Assembly (NCBI GenBank): GCA_022843385.1
Contig: JALHNT010000065.1
Coordinates: 1 to 34,123, forward strand
From: Anaerolineae bacterium
GTDB taxonomy: Bacteria > Chloroflexota > Anaerolineae > Aggregatilineales > Phototrophicaceae
Length of the DNA: 34,123 nucleotides
Reading direction: 5' to 3'
The notes under the pieces are model-generated. The model did no database searches. It worked only from the letters and a program-made list of their open reading frames with translations, and had not been told where the DNA came from. Made by a program: the position numbers and the translations under genes. This document shows, one piece after another, positions 5,419 to 13,132 of this stretch; the first letter of the stretch is position 1; the number at the start of each line of letters is the position of its first letter.

Positions 5419-8301
5419 TTAATCGTTGACCGGGTAACGCATCCGGTTAAGCTGGCCTGTCTCCTGGGGCGTGAACCCGCGTGATACACAGCACTGGTAG
5501 GCGTAGTCGATTAAATCCTGCGGCGTCTGCCACGCGGGCCAGACTTTCGCCGTGCCGTCCTCGCTGACCGTGACGATCATCGTGCCGTCCGGCGACCACG
5601 CCGCATCCCAGACGAACATATCATGCCCGTGCAGGGTCAGCAGTTCGTCGCCTGTCGCTGCGTCCCACACTTTCGCGGTGTTGTCCGTGCTTGCGCTCAG
5701 AATACGTGTGCCGTTCGGCGACCAATCCGCCCGCCGCACCGTATTGGTATGTCCCACTAGCGAGCGCATCGCGTTGCTGGGCATCGACAAATCCCAGATC
5801 AGGACAGCATTATTGTCTCCCGTTTCAGGCGAACCGAATGATTGGAATGTGGCTGTAAGAGCATACCGTCCATCCGCTGACCAGGCCACTCCCCGCCCAG
5901 CGCTCGGCAATAAAAAGAGTTGCTCGCCAGTAGTGGCGCTGAACACAAACTGGGCATTGCCGCCGGATACCAGCAGTTGCGTGCCATCCGGCGACCATAT
6001 TGCCATTGGGTACGTGGATGCGGATAAGGCATCCTCGGATGGAACAAATATCTCAAGATTGTGGGCTTTGCCGTTTTCCGGCTCCACTTCCCAAACCTGT
6101 AGTGATGGAATGGTTCGGCTTACCGTCAGGATGCGCGTGCCGTCCGGCGACCAGTCAGAGTAATCCACCCAATCATCAAAATCGTCTAATCGAATTTTTT
6201 CCTCGCCCGTTTCTGCATCCCACACCCGCACGGTATTGTCGAAACTGCCTGTCAGAATCCAGCGGCCATCCGGCGACCAGTTGGCGGTGCTGACGCTGTT
6301 CCGATGGTGCAGCATCAGCCGGATTTCGCCTGTGCGCGGGTTCCACACCTGAGCGGTACCATCGCTGCCAGCCGTGACCACCCACTGGCTGTCCGGCGAC
6401 CAATCCACATCGTTGACTCCGCGAACCGAGTTAGCCTGACCGTAAAACGTGCGTAATTCGATGCCGACCTGTGCTGACCATGCGCTCACGCCAAAATCAT
6501 CGTCAACCGTGAGGATGAAGCTGCTGTCTGGCGACCAGCGTGGGTAACGCTGCGCGCCTGGCAGGATGGTTAACTGGCTGCCGCTGTTCGCATCCCAGAT
6601 ACGCACCGTCTCATCAAAACCGGACTCCGAGCCGCTGCCCGTGACGATATACTGACCATCTGGCGACCAATCCACGTCGAAAATATCGTCGCTGTGGCCG
6701 ACAAGCCGGTATAATTCTTTTCCGGTGTCAGCATCCCACACATACCCTGTATCATCCATGCCGCCTGTGACGATGCGCGTCCCATCTGGCGACCAGTCCA
6801 GCCCATAAGTCTCGAACACAGTGTCGGACTCAAAAGTCAGCCGTTCTTTGCCTGTTTCTGCGTCCCATACCATGACAACAGAGAGAGAATCGGAGTTCCG
6901 TTCGACGCTGGCGATAGATTGGCCGTCCGGCGACCAGATCGCCTCTTTGCCCGGCCCATGTGCCACTTGCTCGCCCGTCTCGACATCCCAGATGACAATG
7001 CCGCCCGTAGAACCCCCGGTAAGAACGCGCGTCCCATCCGGCGACCACTTCACATTATTCGCGGTGCCGAAATTGCCGTCGAGTTTCAGCTGTTCATCGC
7101 CCGTCTGTGCATCGCGCACCATCGCGAACCCGGCATCCGTCACCGTCACCATCTGTTTGCCATCCGGCGACCACTCTACGCCGCGCACCAGCGATTCTTC
7201 CGTCCATCGCAGGAGTTCATTGCCTGAAAGTGCATCCCATACAAACACGTTGCCATCTAAGTCGCCAGCGGCGAAACGTGTACCGTCCGGCGACCACGCA
7301 TCGGAGATGAACCCGTCATCGCGCGGCTGTACCAGCAGGCGTGGTCGCATGTTCTGGACGGCCAATCCCAGCGCGGTTTCGGCCTGAGTGGTATACACGC
7401 TGTTTTCCAGGGCATCCAGCGCCAGCAGCACGGCGAATTCCGGCGAACGTTCCAGCTCCAACTGTGACCGTGCCGCCAGTGCTGCCGACAGCGATACGTC
7501 GCTCGAATATTCGGCGGTCAGGCGCAGGGAAACGGCTGTTGCGCGTTCGTTTTCTGCCAGCAGGGCATTGGCCTCACTGATCGCCGCGTTATTTTCCGCT
7601 GCCTCTCGGTTTTCTTCGGACTGCCTGTAGAGCAGGAACGACAGCAGTGCCAGCCCTATCGATACGATCAGCGCCACGCTCACGCCAGCCAGCAGCGTGC
7701 GCTGGCGGCGGCTTTCCGCCCGGCGGCTCACGGTGATATATTCGATGTGCATTGGGGCAGGTTCAGGCTGCTTGTCTCTGCTTGTGGTCAACCAGGCTTC
7801 CGCTTCACTCAGATCACCGCCGCGCAGCAGCAAGCTGTCATCCCTGTTCTTCGTGTCCCATTCGATAGCGCGTACCAGCAGCCGTGTATGCGCCCGCACG
7901 TATGCAAGATCCGTCTCAAGTGCGCTGACAAGCGCCTTAAAAGCGGTCTCATAATCGTCGGTTGGGCGAATAAAAATCCAGTTGTGGGTGCTAATAGCCG
8001 GATGAGTGGGCTGCGCCTCACTTAACTCGCGGTACAGCACCGGAATAAAGCGTTTTTTGTTGGCGAAAGCGTGCTCGACTTCTTTATTGCACACTTCCGA
8101 CTGCACAAAATCCGGGCTGAGGATACACACAAAAGTATCGGCGGACTCGATACCTGTGCAGATTTCTTTCCACCAGTCTGCTGTAAGTGGAATATCTTCC
8201 CAATCAACCCAAACATCGCTCTTCAGCGCGGCCAGTGACTGGTGCAGCCGCTGCACAAATTCTTTGTCTCTGCGCGAATAAGAGATAAATACGTCGGGCA
8301 T
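5419..8301 (-). CDS. TIR domain - TM - WD40 repeat protein
   Basis: This 960-residue protein starts at ATG 8301 (ribosome-binding site aaggtggtg). Residues 3-130 are a TIR domain: FISYSRRD box, WVDWEDI, WWKEI with Glu46 at the position expected for the NADase catalytic Glu, LSPDFVQSEVC, and FIPVLY. One membrane helix lies at about 202-225, a coiled coil at about 226-262, and a linker typical of such proteins (SPEFAVLLALDALE). About 14 WD40 repeats fill 327-925, each with WSPDG and a WD-x-x-TG ending, enough for two seven-bladed propellers. The C-terminal tail (TPQETGQLNRMRYP) resembles WD40/STAND proteins. The layout suggests a membrane-anchored sensor with a TIR effector, either NAD-cleaving (defence-like) or scaffolding. 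It is divergent from the DUF6941 gene. Confidence 0.93.
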   Translation of the reverse strand: MPDVFISYSRRDKEFVQRLHQSLAALKSDVWVDWEDIPLTADWWKEICTGIESADTFVCILSPDFVQSEVCNKEVEHAFANKKRFIPVLYRELSEAQPTHPAISTHNWIFIRPTDDYETAFKALVSALETDLAYVRAHTRLLVRAIEWDTKNRDDSLLLRGGDLSEAEAWLTTSRDKQPEPAPMHIEYITVSRRAESRRQRTLLAGVSVALIVSIGLALLSFLLYRQSEENREAAENNAAISEANALLAENERATAVSLRLTAEYSSDVSLSAALAARSQLELERSPEFAVLLALDALENSVYTTQAETALGLAVQNMRPRLLVQPRDDGFISDAWSPDGTRFAAGDLDGNVFVWDALSGNELLRWTEESLVRGVEWSPDGKQMVTVTDAGFAMVRDAQTGDEQLKLDGNFGTANNVKWSPDGTRVLTGGSTGGIVIWDVETGEQVAHGPGKEAIWSPDGQSIASVERNSDSLSVVMVWDAETGKERLTFESDTVFETYGLDWSPDGTRIVTGGMDDTGYVWDADTGKELYRLVGHSDDIFDVDWSPDGQYIVTGSGSESGFDETVRIWDANSGSQLTILPGAQRYPRWSPDSSFILTVDDDFGVSAWSAQVGIELRTFYGQANSVRGVNDVDWSPDSQWVVTAGSDGTAQVWNPRTGEIRLMLHHRNSVSTANWSPDGRWILTGSFDNTVRVWDAETGEEKIRLDDFDDWVDYSDWSPDGTRILTVSRTIPSLQVWEVEPENGKAHNLEIFVPSEDALSASTYPMAIWSPDGTQLLVSGGNAQFVFSATTGEQLFLLPSAGRGVAWSADGRYALTATFQSFGSPETGDNNAVLIWDLSMPSNAMRSLVGHTNTVRRADWSPNGTRILSASTDNTAKVWDAATGDELLTLHGHDMFVWDAAWSPDGTMIVTVSEDGTAKVWPAWQTPQDLIDYAYQCCVSRGFTPQETGQLNRMRYPVND

Positions 8302-8499
8302 GATTCACCACCTTAGAATCAAGTGAAACGCCGATCAACAGCCTGAACAACTGCTCCCGCCACACGATGCCGCACTGCTCTTGATTGAGTTCTTAATACT
8401 CATCGGCATGGTTGCCAGCTCGTCTAGCCGGTTTACCGAGTGCATCAGATCACCCCATAAGAAGTATAATATAAAAAACGAATAGCATCAGGAGGATGA
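8302..8499. promoter_or_regulatory. Divergent intergenic region, TIR-WD40 / DUF6941
   Basis: These 198 bases separate two divergently transcribed genes and must hold both promoters. A TATAAT box at 8465-8470 serves the rightward gene, 30 bases before its ATG. The same box is retained in the inverted copy at the left window edge. A matching -35 hexamer is not obvious (8442-8447 is GCATCA). Confidence 0.55.
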
Positions 8500-8547
8500 A
8501 TGGAAGCACACATCATAGGCATCGCCGACTTCGCAAACTTGGGACTA
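8464..8547. repeat. Partner of the inverted repeat at 1-84
   Basis: One mismatch to the reverse complement of 1-84. It covers the -10 box, Shine-Dalgarno and first 16 codons of the DUF6941 gene. The shared limit is set by the window edge on one side and by real divergence just upstream of TATAAT on the other. Confidence 0.9.
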
Positions 8548-8892
8548 AATGGCACCATCAACATTATAGGAATGTTTAACCGCCTCTTCTCCAAAGAATT
8601 TCCTGCCATTCGCTCACCAGCCTATCTACCGACCCGAATCACATCCGGATGGGACGAGCCAGATCGAGAGTACCTGGTCTCAATCGTCTTACTGGGTAAA
8701 GATGGAGTTGAAAACTGGAGAAGTGATAGCCAAATATCGCTGAGTCGGGCAGCCCAAATTTACCCTATTTTTACGACGAACACGCTTGTTTTTTCTCATC
8801 CAGGGCTATATGAGTTCCGGCTGTTAATTAACGGCGAGAGCAAAAGCAGTTTGGCGTTAGAAGTCGTTACGATAGAAGAGGATAACGCATGA
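8500..8892 (+). CDS. DUF6941 family protein
   Basis: This 130-residue protein begins at ATG 8500 behind a textbook ggagg. It fits DUF6941: an N-terminal strand (AHIIGIADFANLGLNGTINI), the phrase GMFNRLFSKEFPA, then a beta-rich body ending in a strand pair (FSHPGLYEFRLLINGE). The family's function is not known. Its fold is predicted all-beta and it is found in many environmental bacteria. It is transcribed away from the TIR-WD40 gene. A second copy of its 5' end lies at the left window edge. The following micro-ORF overlaps its stop codon. Confidence 0.8.
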   Translation: MEAHIIGIADFANLGLNGTINIIGMFNRLFSKEFPAIRSPAYLPTRITSGWDEPDREYLVSIVLLGKDGVENWRSDSQISLSRAAQIYPIFTTNTLVFSHPGLYEFRLLINGESKSSLALEVVTIEEDNA

Positions 8893-8993
8893 AGCGATAT
8901 TGGATGTCGTGCTGTTTGTTTCTAGCGTGTTGGAAATACCAATTTCACGCGCCAACGGTGGCACATCATCTCTGCATCGCTTATAAACGATAA
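8889..8993 (+). CDS. 34-aa ORF overlapping DUF6941 stop (ATGA)
   Basis: The ATG at 8889 overlaps the TGA of the DUF6941 gene, a common coupling geometry. The 34 residues start like a lipoprotein or secreted signal (MKRYWMSCCLFLACW) and then end early at 8991-8993. It may be a truncated lipoprotein gene or a chance frame. The stop codon lies within the palindrome GATAACGTTATC. Confidence 0.3.
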   Translation: MKRYWMSCCLFLACWKYQFHAPTVAHHLCIAYKR

Positions 8994-9000
8994 CGTTATC
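8989..9000. promoter_or_regulatory. Palindrome GATAACGTTATC, copy 2
   Basis: Exact copy, immediately after the micro-ORF that trails DUF6941. About 35 bases downstream is a second small palindrome (CGTGAAATTCACG, 9034-9046). Confidence 0.4.
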
Positions 9001-9092
9001 ACGACACATCGTAACCGACGTTCAGCCAATTTACGTGAAATTCACGCCACCTTGATTGACAAACGTCCCGAAAAGCGCAAAGATATAAGTAG

Positions 9093-9176
9093 AAGGCTCA
9101 AGTTGTAGAAAGGCAAACCGACTTGATCGATTTGATCGAACAACTGCATAAGTCTTTGGAGAATGCTGTTGCATAA
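9093..9176 (+). pseudogene. Short coding remnant, coiled-coil-like
   Basis: A frame open from the TAG at 9090 to the TAA at 9174 reads like the C-terminus of a helical protein (VVERQTDLIDLIEQLHKSL). No start codon with a ribosome-binding site is present. It is in a zone of recombinase debris, so a decayed gene end is the likely explanation. Confidence 0.25.
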
Positions 9177-9224
9177 ACAGATGTCAACGCCCAGATGGGC
9201 GCTTGGTAAAGCAAAACCCAAACA

Positions 9225-9377
9225 TCACAATCGCGCTGGTTGAACTGGCGCGATTGCCATTTCAGGCTGGTTTGTACAAGCGTTGGTTGCTGACAAAGCC
9301 CCATCTACGATCCTGTCGATTAAATCGCCCATCCCCTCATTGGCAATCTTGGCCGCCTCGACATAGCGGCGTGGCAT
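9225..9377 (-). CDS. Small 50-aa ORF following the integrase remnant
   Basis: The ATG at 9377 overlaps the stop of the integrase remnant (TGATG). It encodes 50 residues starting MPRRYVEAAKIANEGMGDLI. It is charged and helical at first, then low-complexity. Overlap with an integrase stop suggests it once formed an operon with that gene. No family is recognised. Confidence 0.3.
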   Translation of the reverse strand: MPRRYVEAAKIANEGMGDLIDRIVDGALSATNACTNQPEMAIAPVQPARL

Positions 9378-9497
9378 CACCCATAACTCAACTTCAGCTT
9401 CTTGCGCAGCTCATCGACCTCGACACCCTGCGCGTAACCCAGCGTCGTCTCAGCCCGGGCGTGTCCGGCGACGGCCTGGGCGCTGCGCTTGGCGGCC
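9377..9497 (-). pseudogene. Tyrosine recombinase (phage integrase) C-terminal remnant
   Basis: The minus strand carries the last ~39 residues of a tyrosine recombinase. VAGHARAETTLGYAQG corresponds to the conserved GH-x-x-x-x-T-x-x-Y end of the catalytic domain with its nucleophilic Tyr. It is followed by a typical helical tail (VDELRKKLKLSYG). Everything upstream is missing. The frame continues into unrelated DNA (antisense to the resolvase), so the junction lies near 9490-9500. Confidence 0.7.
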
Positions 9498-9923
9498 TGT
9501 CTGGAATATGTTCGTGAAGGCGATACCTTGGTTGTTACACGGCTAGATCGCCTGGCACGCTCCACGCTCCATCTTTGCCAGATCGCCGATGCCTTAGCGC
9601 GCAAAGGCGTTCAGCTTCAGGTCATTGACCAGAACATTGACACCAGTGATGCAACCGGACGATTGCTGTTCAATATGCTCGGCGCCATTGCCCAATTTGA
9701 GACTGAGATTCGGGCTGAACGTCAGATGGATGGTATCCACAAAGCCAAAGCCAGCGGGATTCAATTCGGGGCCAGACCGAAATTGACGGCTGAACAGATT
9801 GCTAATCTGCGCCAACGCCGTCTACAGGGAGATTTGGTTCGAGTTTTGATGCGCGATTTCAACATCTCAAAAGCGACTGTTTATCGCTACCTCAGCCACG
9901 ATCACCCCTTTGAAAGTAGGTGA
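9489..9923 (+). pseudogene. Serine resolvase/invertase missing its N-terminus
   Basis: The frame encodes the C-terminal two thirds of a Tn3-resolvase-type serine recombinase. EGDTLVVTRLDRLARS is the arginine-rich active-site segment. IDTSDATGRLLFNMLGAIAQ and FETEIRAERQMDGI form the dimerisation helix. A C-terminal helix-turn-helix follows (LRQRRLQG through ISKATVYRYL). The first ~60 residues, which hold the catalytic Ser (YARVS box), are absent. The sequence breaks where the oppositely oriented integrase remnant begins. It is probably inactive as a recombinase, although the DNA-binding half could still fold. No ribosome-binding site supports the ATG at 9489-9505. Confidence 0.8.
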
Positions 9924-10093
9924 TTATACCTTTTCGGGGGAATATGCAGAAAACCCCAACATGTCATTATCATCCACTACCAGGATTGTCGATCCTTTTG
10001 CCATTAGGAACACCCTTTCAATTCTTGTCCAACGCAGGCGTATTTCCAAAGACAGCTAGCGAGTGTCCGACCTTATTCGGCGACGGCCAAGCG

Positions 10094-10471
10094 CTAACCA
10101 CTTGTCGCTATATTCTGAACCAAGCGATCAAAAAGTTCGCGCGTTTGCTGGAAGCTCACCGGTTTGACCAGCACCAGATCGGCACGGTCGTCCAATCCGT
10201 TGGCGGCATGCGGGTTGGCTGTGACCACCACTACCTTAGTGGCGGTCAACCTGGGATCGGCTTTGATATGGGTAAGAATTTCCAACCCTGAGACATAGGG
10301 CAGGTTGATATCCAGCAACACGATGTCAGGCACGATTTCGCCCAGACGATCCAGTGCCCGCTGGCCGTCGCGCACAATCTCGGTCTCCAGACCAACACTG
10401 GTCAGGATATATTTGAAGATGTCGGAGAGCTCCGGGTCATCTTCAACGATCAACGATAAGTAGGCGGCCAT
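10094..10471 (-). CDS. Response-regulator receiver protein
   Basis: A 125-residue single receiver domain. The acidic pair is in VEDD (9-12), Asp54 lies in LLDINLP, the switch Thr in VVVVTAN and the conserved Lys in LVKPVSF. The ATG at 10471 is chosen because aaggagcg sits at the right distance, although the frame is open further upstream. Its start lies 29 bases inside the end of the kinase gene 10443-11924, so the two are translationally coupled. It is the likely phosphorylation target of that kinase. With no output domain it must act by protein contact or pass the phosphate on. Confidence 0.9.
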   Translation of the reverse strand: MAAYLSLIVEDDPELSDIFKYILTSVGLETEIVRDGQRALDRLGEIVPDIVLLDINLPYVSGLEILTHIKADPRLTATKVVVVTANPHAANGLDDRADLVLVKPVSFQQTRELFDRLVQNIATSG

Positions 10472-11924
10472 TGCTCTTCGCTCCTTGTTCGACTTCTTTG
10501 AGGGGTAAGGTAACCGTAAAGGTGCTGCCGACACCCATCTCACTGGTCACTGTCACTTGACCATCCATCAAATCCACCAGCTCCTTGACGATGGACAATC
10601 CCAAGCCAACACCTTGCGTTTGTTGGCGGGTGCTAGACCCATCCACCTGGTAGAAAGCCTCAAACAGCCGCTGCTGGGCATCCTTTGGGATACCGGGGCC
10701 GGTATCGCTCACGTGGATAGCCCACAAATGATCTTGCGGGCGATTGACTTCTACTCGCACTTCGCCTTGATCGGTGAACTTGACGGCATTCCCGACCAGG
10801 TTGTAGATGATTTGCTGCAAGCGTTCCGGATCGCCATGCATTTGTTCGGGCAACAGCTGACCCCCTGTGATGTTCAGGGTCAGCCCCTTCTTCTCCGCAA
10901 GGGGTGTCAGCGAGCTTTCAACATCACGCATCAGCGCGGCTGGAGAAAAGTCCCGGCTGCGCAGGGCCAGCTTGCCCGCTTCGAGCTGAGACATATCCAG
11001 TAGGTTGTTCACAAAATACAGTAACTGCTGGGAACTCGAGAGAATGCTCTGGATTAGATCGTTCTGACGTTCGGTAACCTCACCAAACATGCCACTTTCA
11101 AGCATCTCGGCGCGCAGCATGATCACAGTGAGCGGGGTGCGGGCATCGTGGCTGACGTTGGAAAGCACTTGCGACTTGAACTTCAATGCCACTTTCAGAT
11201 CGTCCTGGGCTTTCGCCAATGCCGCTAACATCTGGTTCATGGCCCCAGCAAAGTTCGCCAACTCATCCTTGCCAGGCATCGTGATCCGCTTCGAGAAATC
11301 CGCGTCGCGGCGAATAGCGTTGACCACCTCGTTCAGGCTGGAAATCCGCGCCAGGACGAACCTGTCCAGCAGGATCAACATCAGGATCATGAAGACCAGC
11401 CCGACGATCATCAGCGAGCCGAGGAAGTACTGCAAACTGATCTCACCCTGGGCCAAAATGTTGCGGGGCATATCCACCCGCCAGATCAGGGCTGGGTTGC
11501 CCTCCAGGTCGGGGATGGTAGCATAGCCAGCGATCGTGTTGGCATCCAGTTTCTGGATGAAGGTCGATGTTTTATCCAGCGCGGTCACTGCTGCCTGGAA
11601 GTCCGCCGGGATGGCGGGATCGGCGATCCGATATACAGCCAAAGACATCGTCAACTGATCCGATAACGCCTGCACGGCAGTGGCATCCAGAAAGCGTCCC
11701 ATCACCATCGTTCCCTGGGTTGGTCCTTCTATCTGACTCGTCAAAATGGTCCGTGAGGCCACCAGCATGGGGCCATCGTCCAGCATGATAATCCCGGTGA
11801 CCGAACTCTGCCGGTCTTCGGTGTGCTGCAATAAGGGGCTATCCAACTGAAGGTATGTCTCTAGTCCTCCAGGCAGATCGACTTCTTCCCCGGTCTCCAG
11901 ATCGACCGCCTGACCGTAGACCAT
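10443..11924 (-). CDS. CHASE4-HAMP histidine kinase, 5'-truncated
   Basis: The 493-residue frame reads as the second half of an extracellular CHASE4 sensor (1-155; AVDLETGEEVDLP and SVTGIIMLDDGPMLVASRTI). A TM helix (166-186), HAMP (187-240) and HisKA with His259 in SNVSHDARTPL follow. The HATPase domain has N, G1 (DTGPGIP) and G2 (GVGLGLS) boxes. Recognisable CHASE4 sequence continues upstream of ATG 11924 to about 11972 (TNLGLNLIFYVDTTAK) and then meets a TGA at 11979. The first TM helix and half the sensor are therefore deleted. ATG 11924 lacks a good ribosome-binding site. The kinase core looks intact, but membrane topology would be wrong, so it is probably non-functional or constitutive. 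Confidence 0.85.
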   Translation of the reverse strand: MVYGQAVDLETGEEVDLPGGLETYLQLDSPLLQHTEDRQSSVTGIIMLDDGPMLVASRTILTSQIEGPTQGTMVMGRFLDATAVQALSDQLTMSLAVYRIADPAIPADFQAAVTALDKTSTFIQKLDANTIAGYATIPDLEGNPALIWRVDMPRNILAQGEISLQYFLGSLMIVGLVFMILMLILLDRFVLARISSLNEVVNAIRRDADFSKRITMPGKDELANFAGAMNQMLAALAKAQDDLKVALKFKSQVLSNVSHDARTPLTVIMLRAEMLESGMFGEVTERQNDLIQSILSSSQQLLYFVNNLLDMSQLEAGKLALRSRDFSPAALMRDVESSLTPLAEKKGLTLNITGGQLLPEQMHGDPERLQQIIYNLVGNAVKFTDQGEVRVEVNRPQDHLWAIHVSDTGPGIPKDAQQRLFEAFYQVDGSSTRQQTQGVGLGLSIVKELVDLMDGQVTVTSEMGVGSTFTVTLPLKEVEQGAKSNGRLLIVDR

Positions 11925-11995
11925 CTTCGCAGTTGTATCTACGTAGAATATGAGATTAAGCCCTAGGTTGGTACATTCTCATATCCTATTTTAAC

Positions 11996-12211
11996 TCATT
12001 TTTCGACATTTTTGGGTCGAATCTCGTCCATCCCGGCCATATGAACATCGCTAATCACGGCCGCAAAACGAGGATCAGTCCCTAAGATGGCAAGCGCCTC
12101 TTCACCATCGGCAGCCTCAACCGTCTCATACCCAATAGATTTGAGTACGACATTCACCAATATGCGCAGACCTTGCTCATCATCGACGATCAATACGCGG
12201 GTCATAACCAA
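11996..12211 (-). pseudogene. Truncated response-regulator receiver
   Basis: 71 residues start as a normal receiver (VLIVDDEQGLRIL, phospho-Asp in VISDVHMAGMD). The frame then switches after about residue 63 to an unrelated tail (EIRPKNVEK) and stops, losing the last third with the switch Thr and Lys. The break lies within about 50 bases of the break in the neighbouring CHASE4 kinase, on the same strand. One deletion explains both. The ribosome-binding region before ATG 12211 is intact (aggttgg type, weak). Confidence 0.8.
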
Positions 12212-12246
12212 CCTAGCTGATTGGGTAGTATCCTACCGACTGACGA

Positions 12247-12471
12247 TCAAACCTTCGCCTGTGATGCGCGCCAGTCTCGTTTGTAGTAGACGGCAATCAT
12301 CTGGGCGTACAGTTGACGAAGCTGGTAGTGCAGCATCAGATACGTGGCAACCGTGGTGAAATTCTTCGTTTCTCCATCCCACATATCTAACAGCTCACAC
12401 CATTCTTTCCAAGATTTCCCCGTCTGTGGCTGCAGGTCTTCGCTAATGGCTCGGGCATTTAGACGGTTCAT
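12247..12471 (-). CDS. DUF4287-like small protein
   Basis: This 74-residue protein starts at ATG 12471 with ggagatg upstream. It contains the DUF4287-type phrase QTGKSWKEWCELLDMW and then a helical stretch (TTVATYLMLHYQLRQLYAQM) like the WL..HGL..YA..I pattern of that family. Function is unknown. It heads or follows a run of small minus-strand genes (12247-13132) separated by 50-60 bases and probably co-transcribed. Confidence 0.6.
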   Translation of the reverse strand: MNRLNARAISEDLQPQTGKSWKEWCELLDMWDGETKNFTTVATYLMLHYQLRQLYAQMIAVYYKRDWRASQAKV

Positions 12472-12522
12472 CTGTGCATCTCCTCAACTTTTTTATACAA
12501 CCGCTTGAGTTTCACAAGGGGG

Positions 12523-12819
12523 CTACGTCACCACTACTGAGTTATCGCCACCAAAGGGGTTGGTGTGGTATTGATCGGCGTTCCAATCATTGTGCCACTC
12601 CTCTCCATTGACCAGGTAGCGAAATTGATAGGCTCGTTCCTTTTCCAAGTCGAGTGCGACTGAAAAACGGCCATCTTTAAATTTTCGCATCGGTGTCGCT
12701 GTCTCGCTCCACGCATTGAAATCCCCGACTAAGTGAACGGTCTCCGCTTGAATGGCTTCCGGTAAGGTAAAGGTAACTTTACAGACGGGTCGGCTCTTGA
12801 GGTATTCTTTTTTCAGCAT
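12523..12819 (-). CDS. Stand-alone CBM48 / AMPK-type glycogen-binding domain
   Basis: This 98-residue protein is a single carbohydrate-binding module of the isoamylase-N/AMPK-beta kind. VHLVGDFNAWSETATPMRKF, GRFSVALDLEKERAYQFRYL and VNGEEWHNDWNAD carry the signature W and the F-R-Y-x-V-N-G-x-x-W motif that contact alpha-glucan. Such domains are usually part of branching enzyme or isoamylase, but the catalytic domain is not attached or nearby. The start ATG 12819 has ggagaaa upstream. It probably binds glycogen or starch and targets a partner. It shares a transcription direction with small unknown genes. Confidence 0.85.
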   Translation of the reverse strand: MLKKEYLKSRPVCKVTFTLPEAIQAETVHLVGDFNAWSETATPMRKFKDGRFSVALDLEKERAYQFRYLVNGEEWHNDWNADQYHTNPFGGDNSVVVT

Positions 12820-12874
12820 CCAAATTTCTCCTACTTAACGCTATGGTCGTATACACCTGGAACTATAACATCTT

Positions 12875-13132
12875 TTAGGAAGGAGTCAGAATCGTTTGAG
12901 CAAAAGACTGAGCCATGAGACGGCACACATAGGGATTGCTGATCACAGCCATTTCGACAATCTCTCCCTCGCGTTCCAGTTCAAAGAAATAGGCTATCAC
13001 GAGTCCACCCGAACGCCGATAGGCGTCTTGGCGAAGCAGCTTGTTCATCACCCAACCCTCGTCAAGCGCAGTGACCAGGCTGTCCGCACCTGTAAAGGGT
13101 TCAGATAATTTATGCCAATGCCGAGCGACCAT
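12875..13132 (-). CDS. Conserved small protein, paralogue of 27419-27697
   Basis: 85 residues from ATG 13132 (ribosome-binding site cggagac). It shares with the 92-residue protein at 27419 the pattern RHWH-x2-SE-x-(F/Y)TG-x-D-x-LV, GW, GG-(x)n-Y-x-F-x-L, and V-I-(S/A)-NP-(Y/F)-V. Two copies in one window keeping the same aromatic and Gly positions show it is a real family. No function is known to me. Alternating hydrophobic strands suggest a small beta-alpha domain. Confidence 0.75.
   Translation of the reverse strand: MVARHWHKLSEPFTGADSLVTALDEGWVMNKLLRQDAYRRSGGLVIAYFFELEREGEIVEMAVISNPYVCRLMAQSFAQTILTPS

Noticed and set aside
5552..7954. Several long plus-strand frames (up to 203 codons) across 5.5-8.0 kb
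   Set aside because: They are antisense to the WD40/TIR gene. The repeated WSPDG codons create repeated open antisense frames rich in Ser, Pro and Arg with no ribosome-binding sites.
9203..9517. Plus-strand 104-codon frame
   Set aside because: It runs antisense through the integrase remnant; the minus strand has the family motif.
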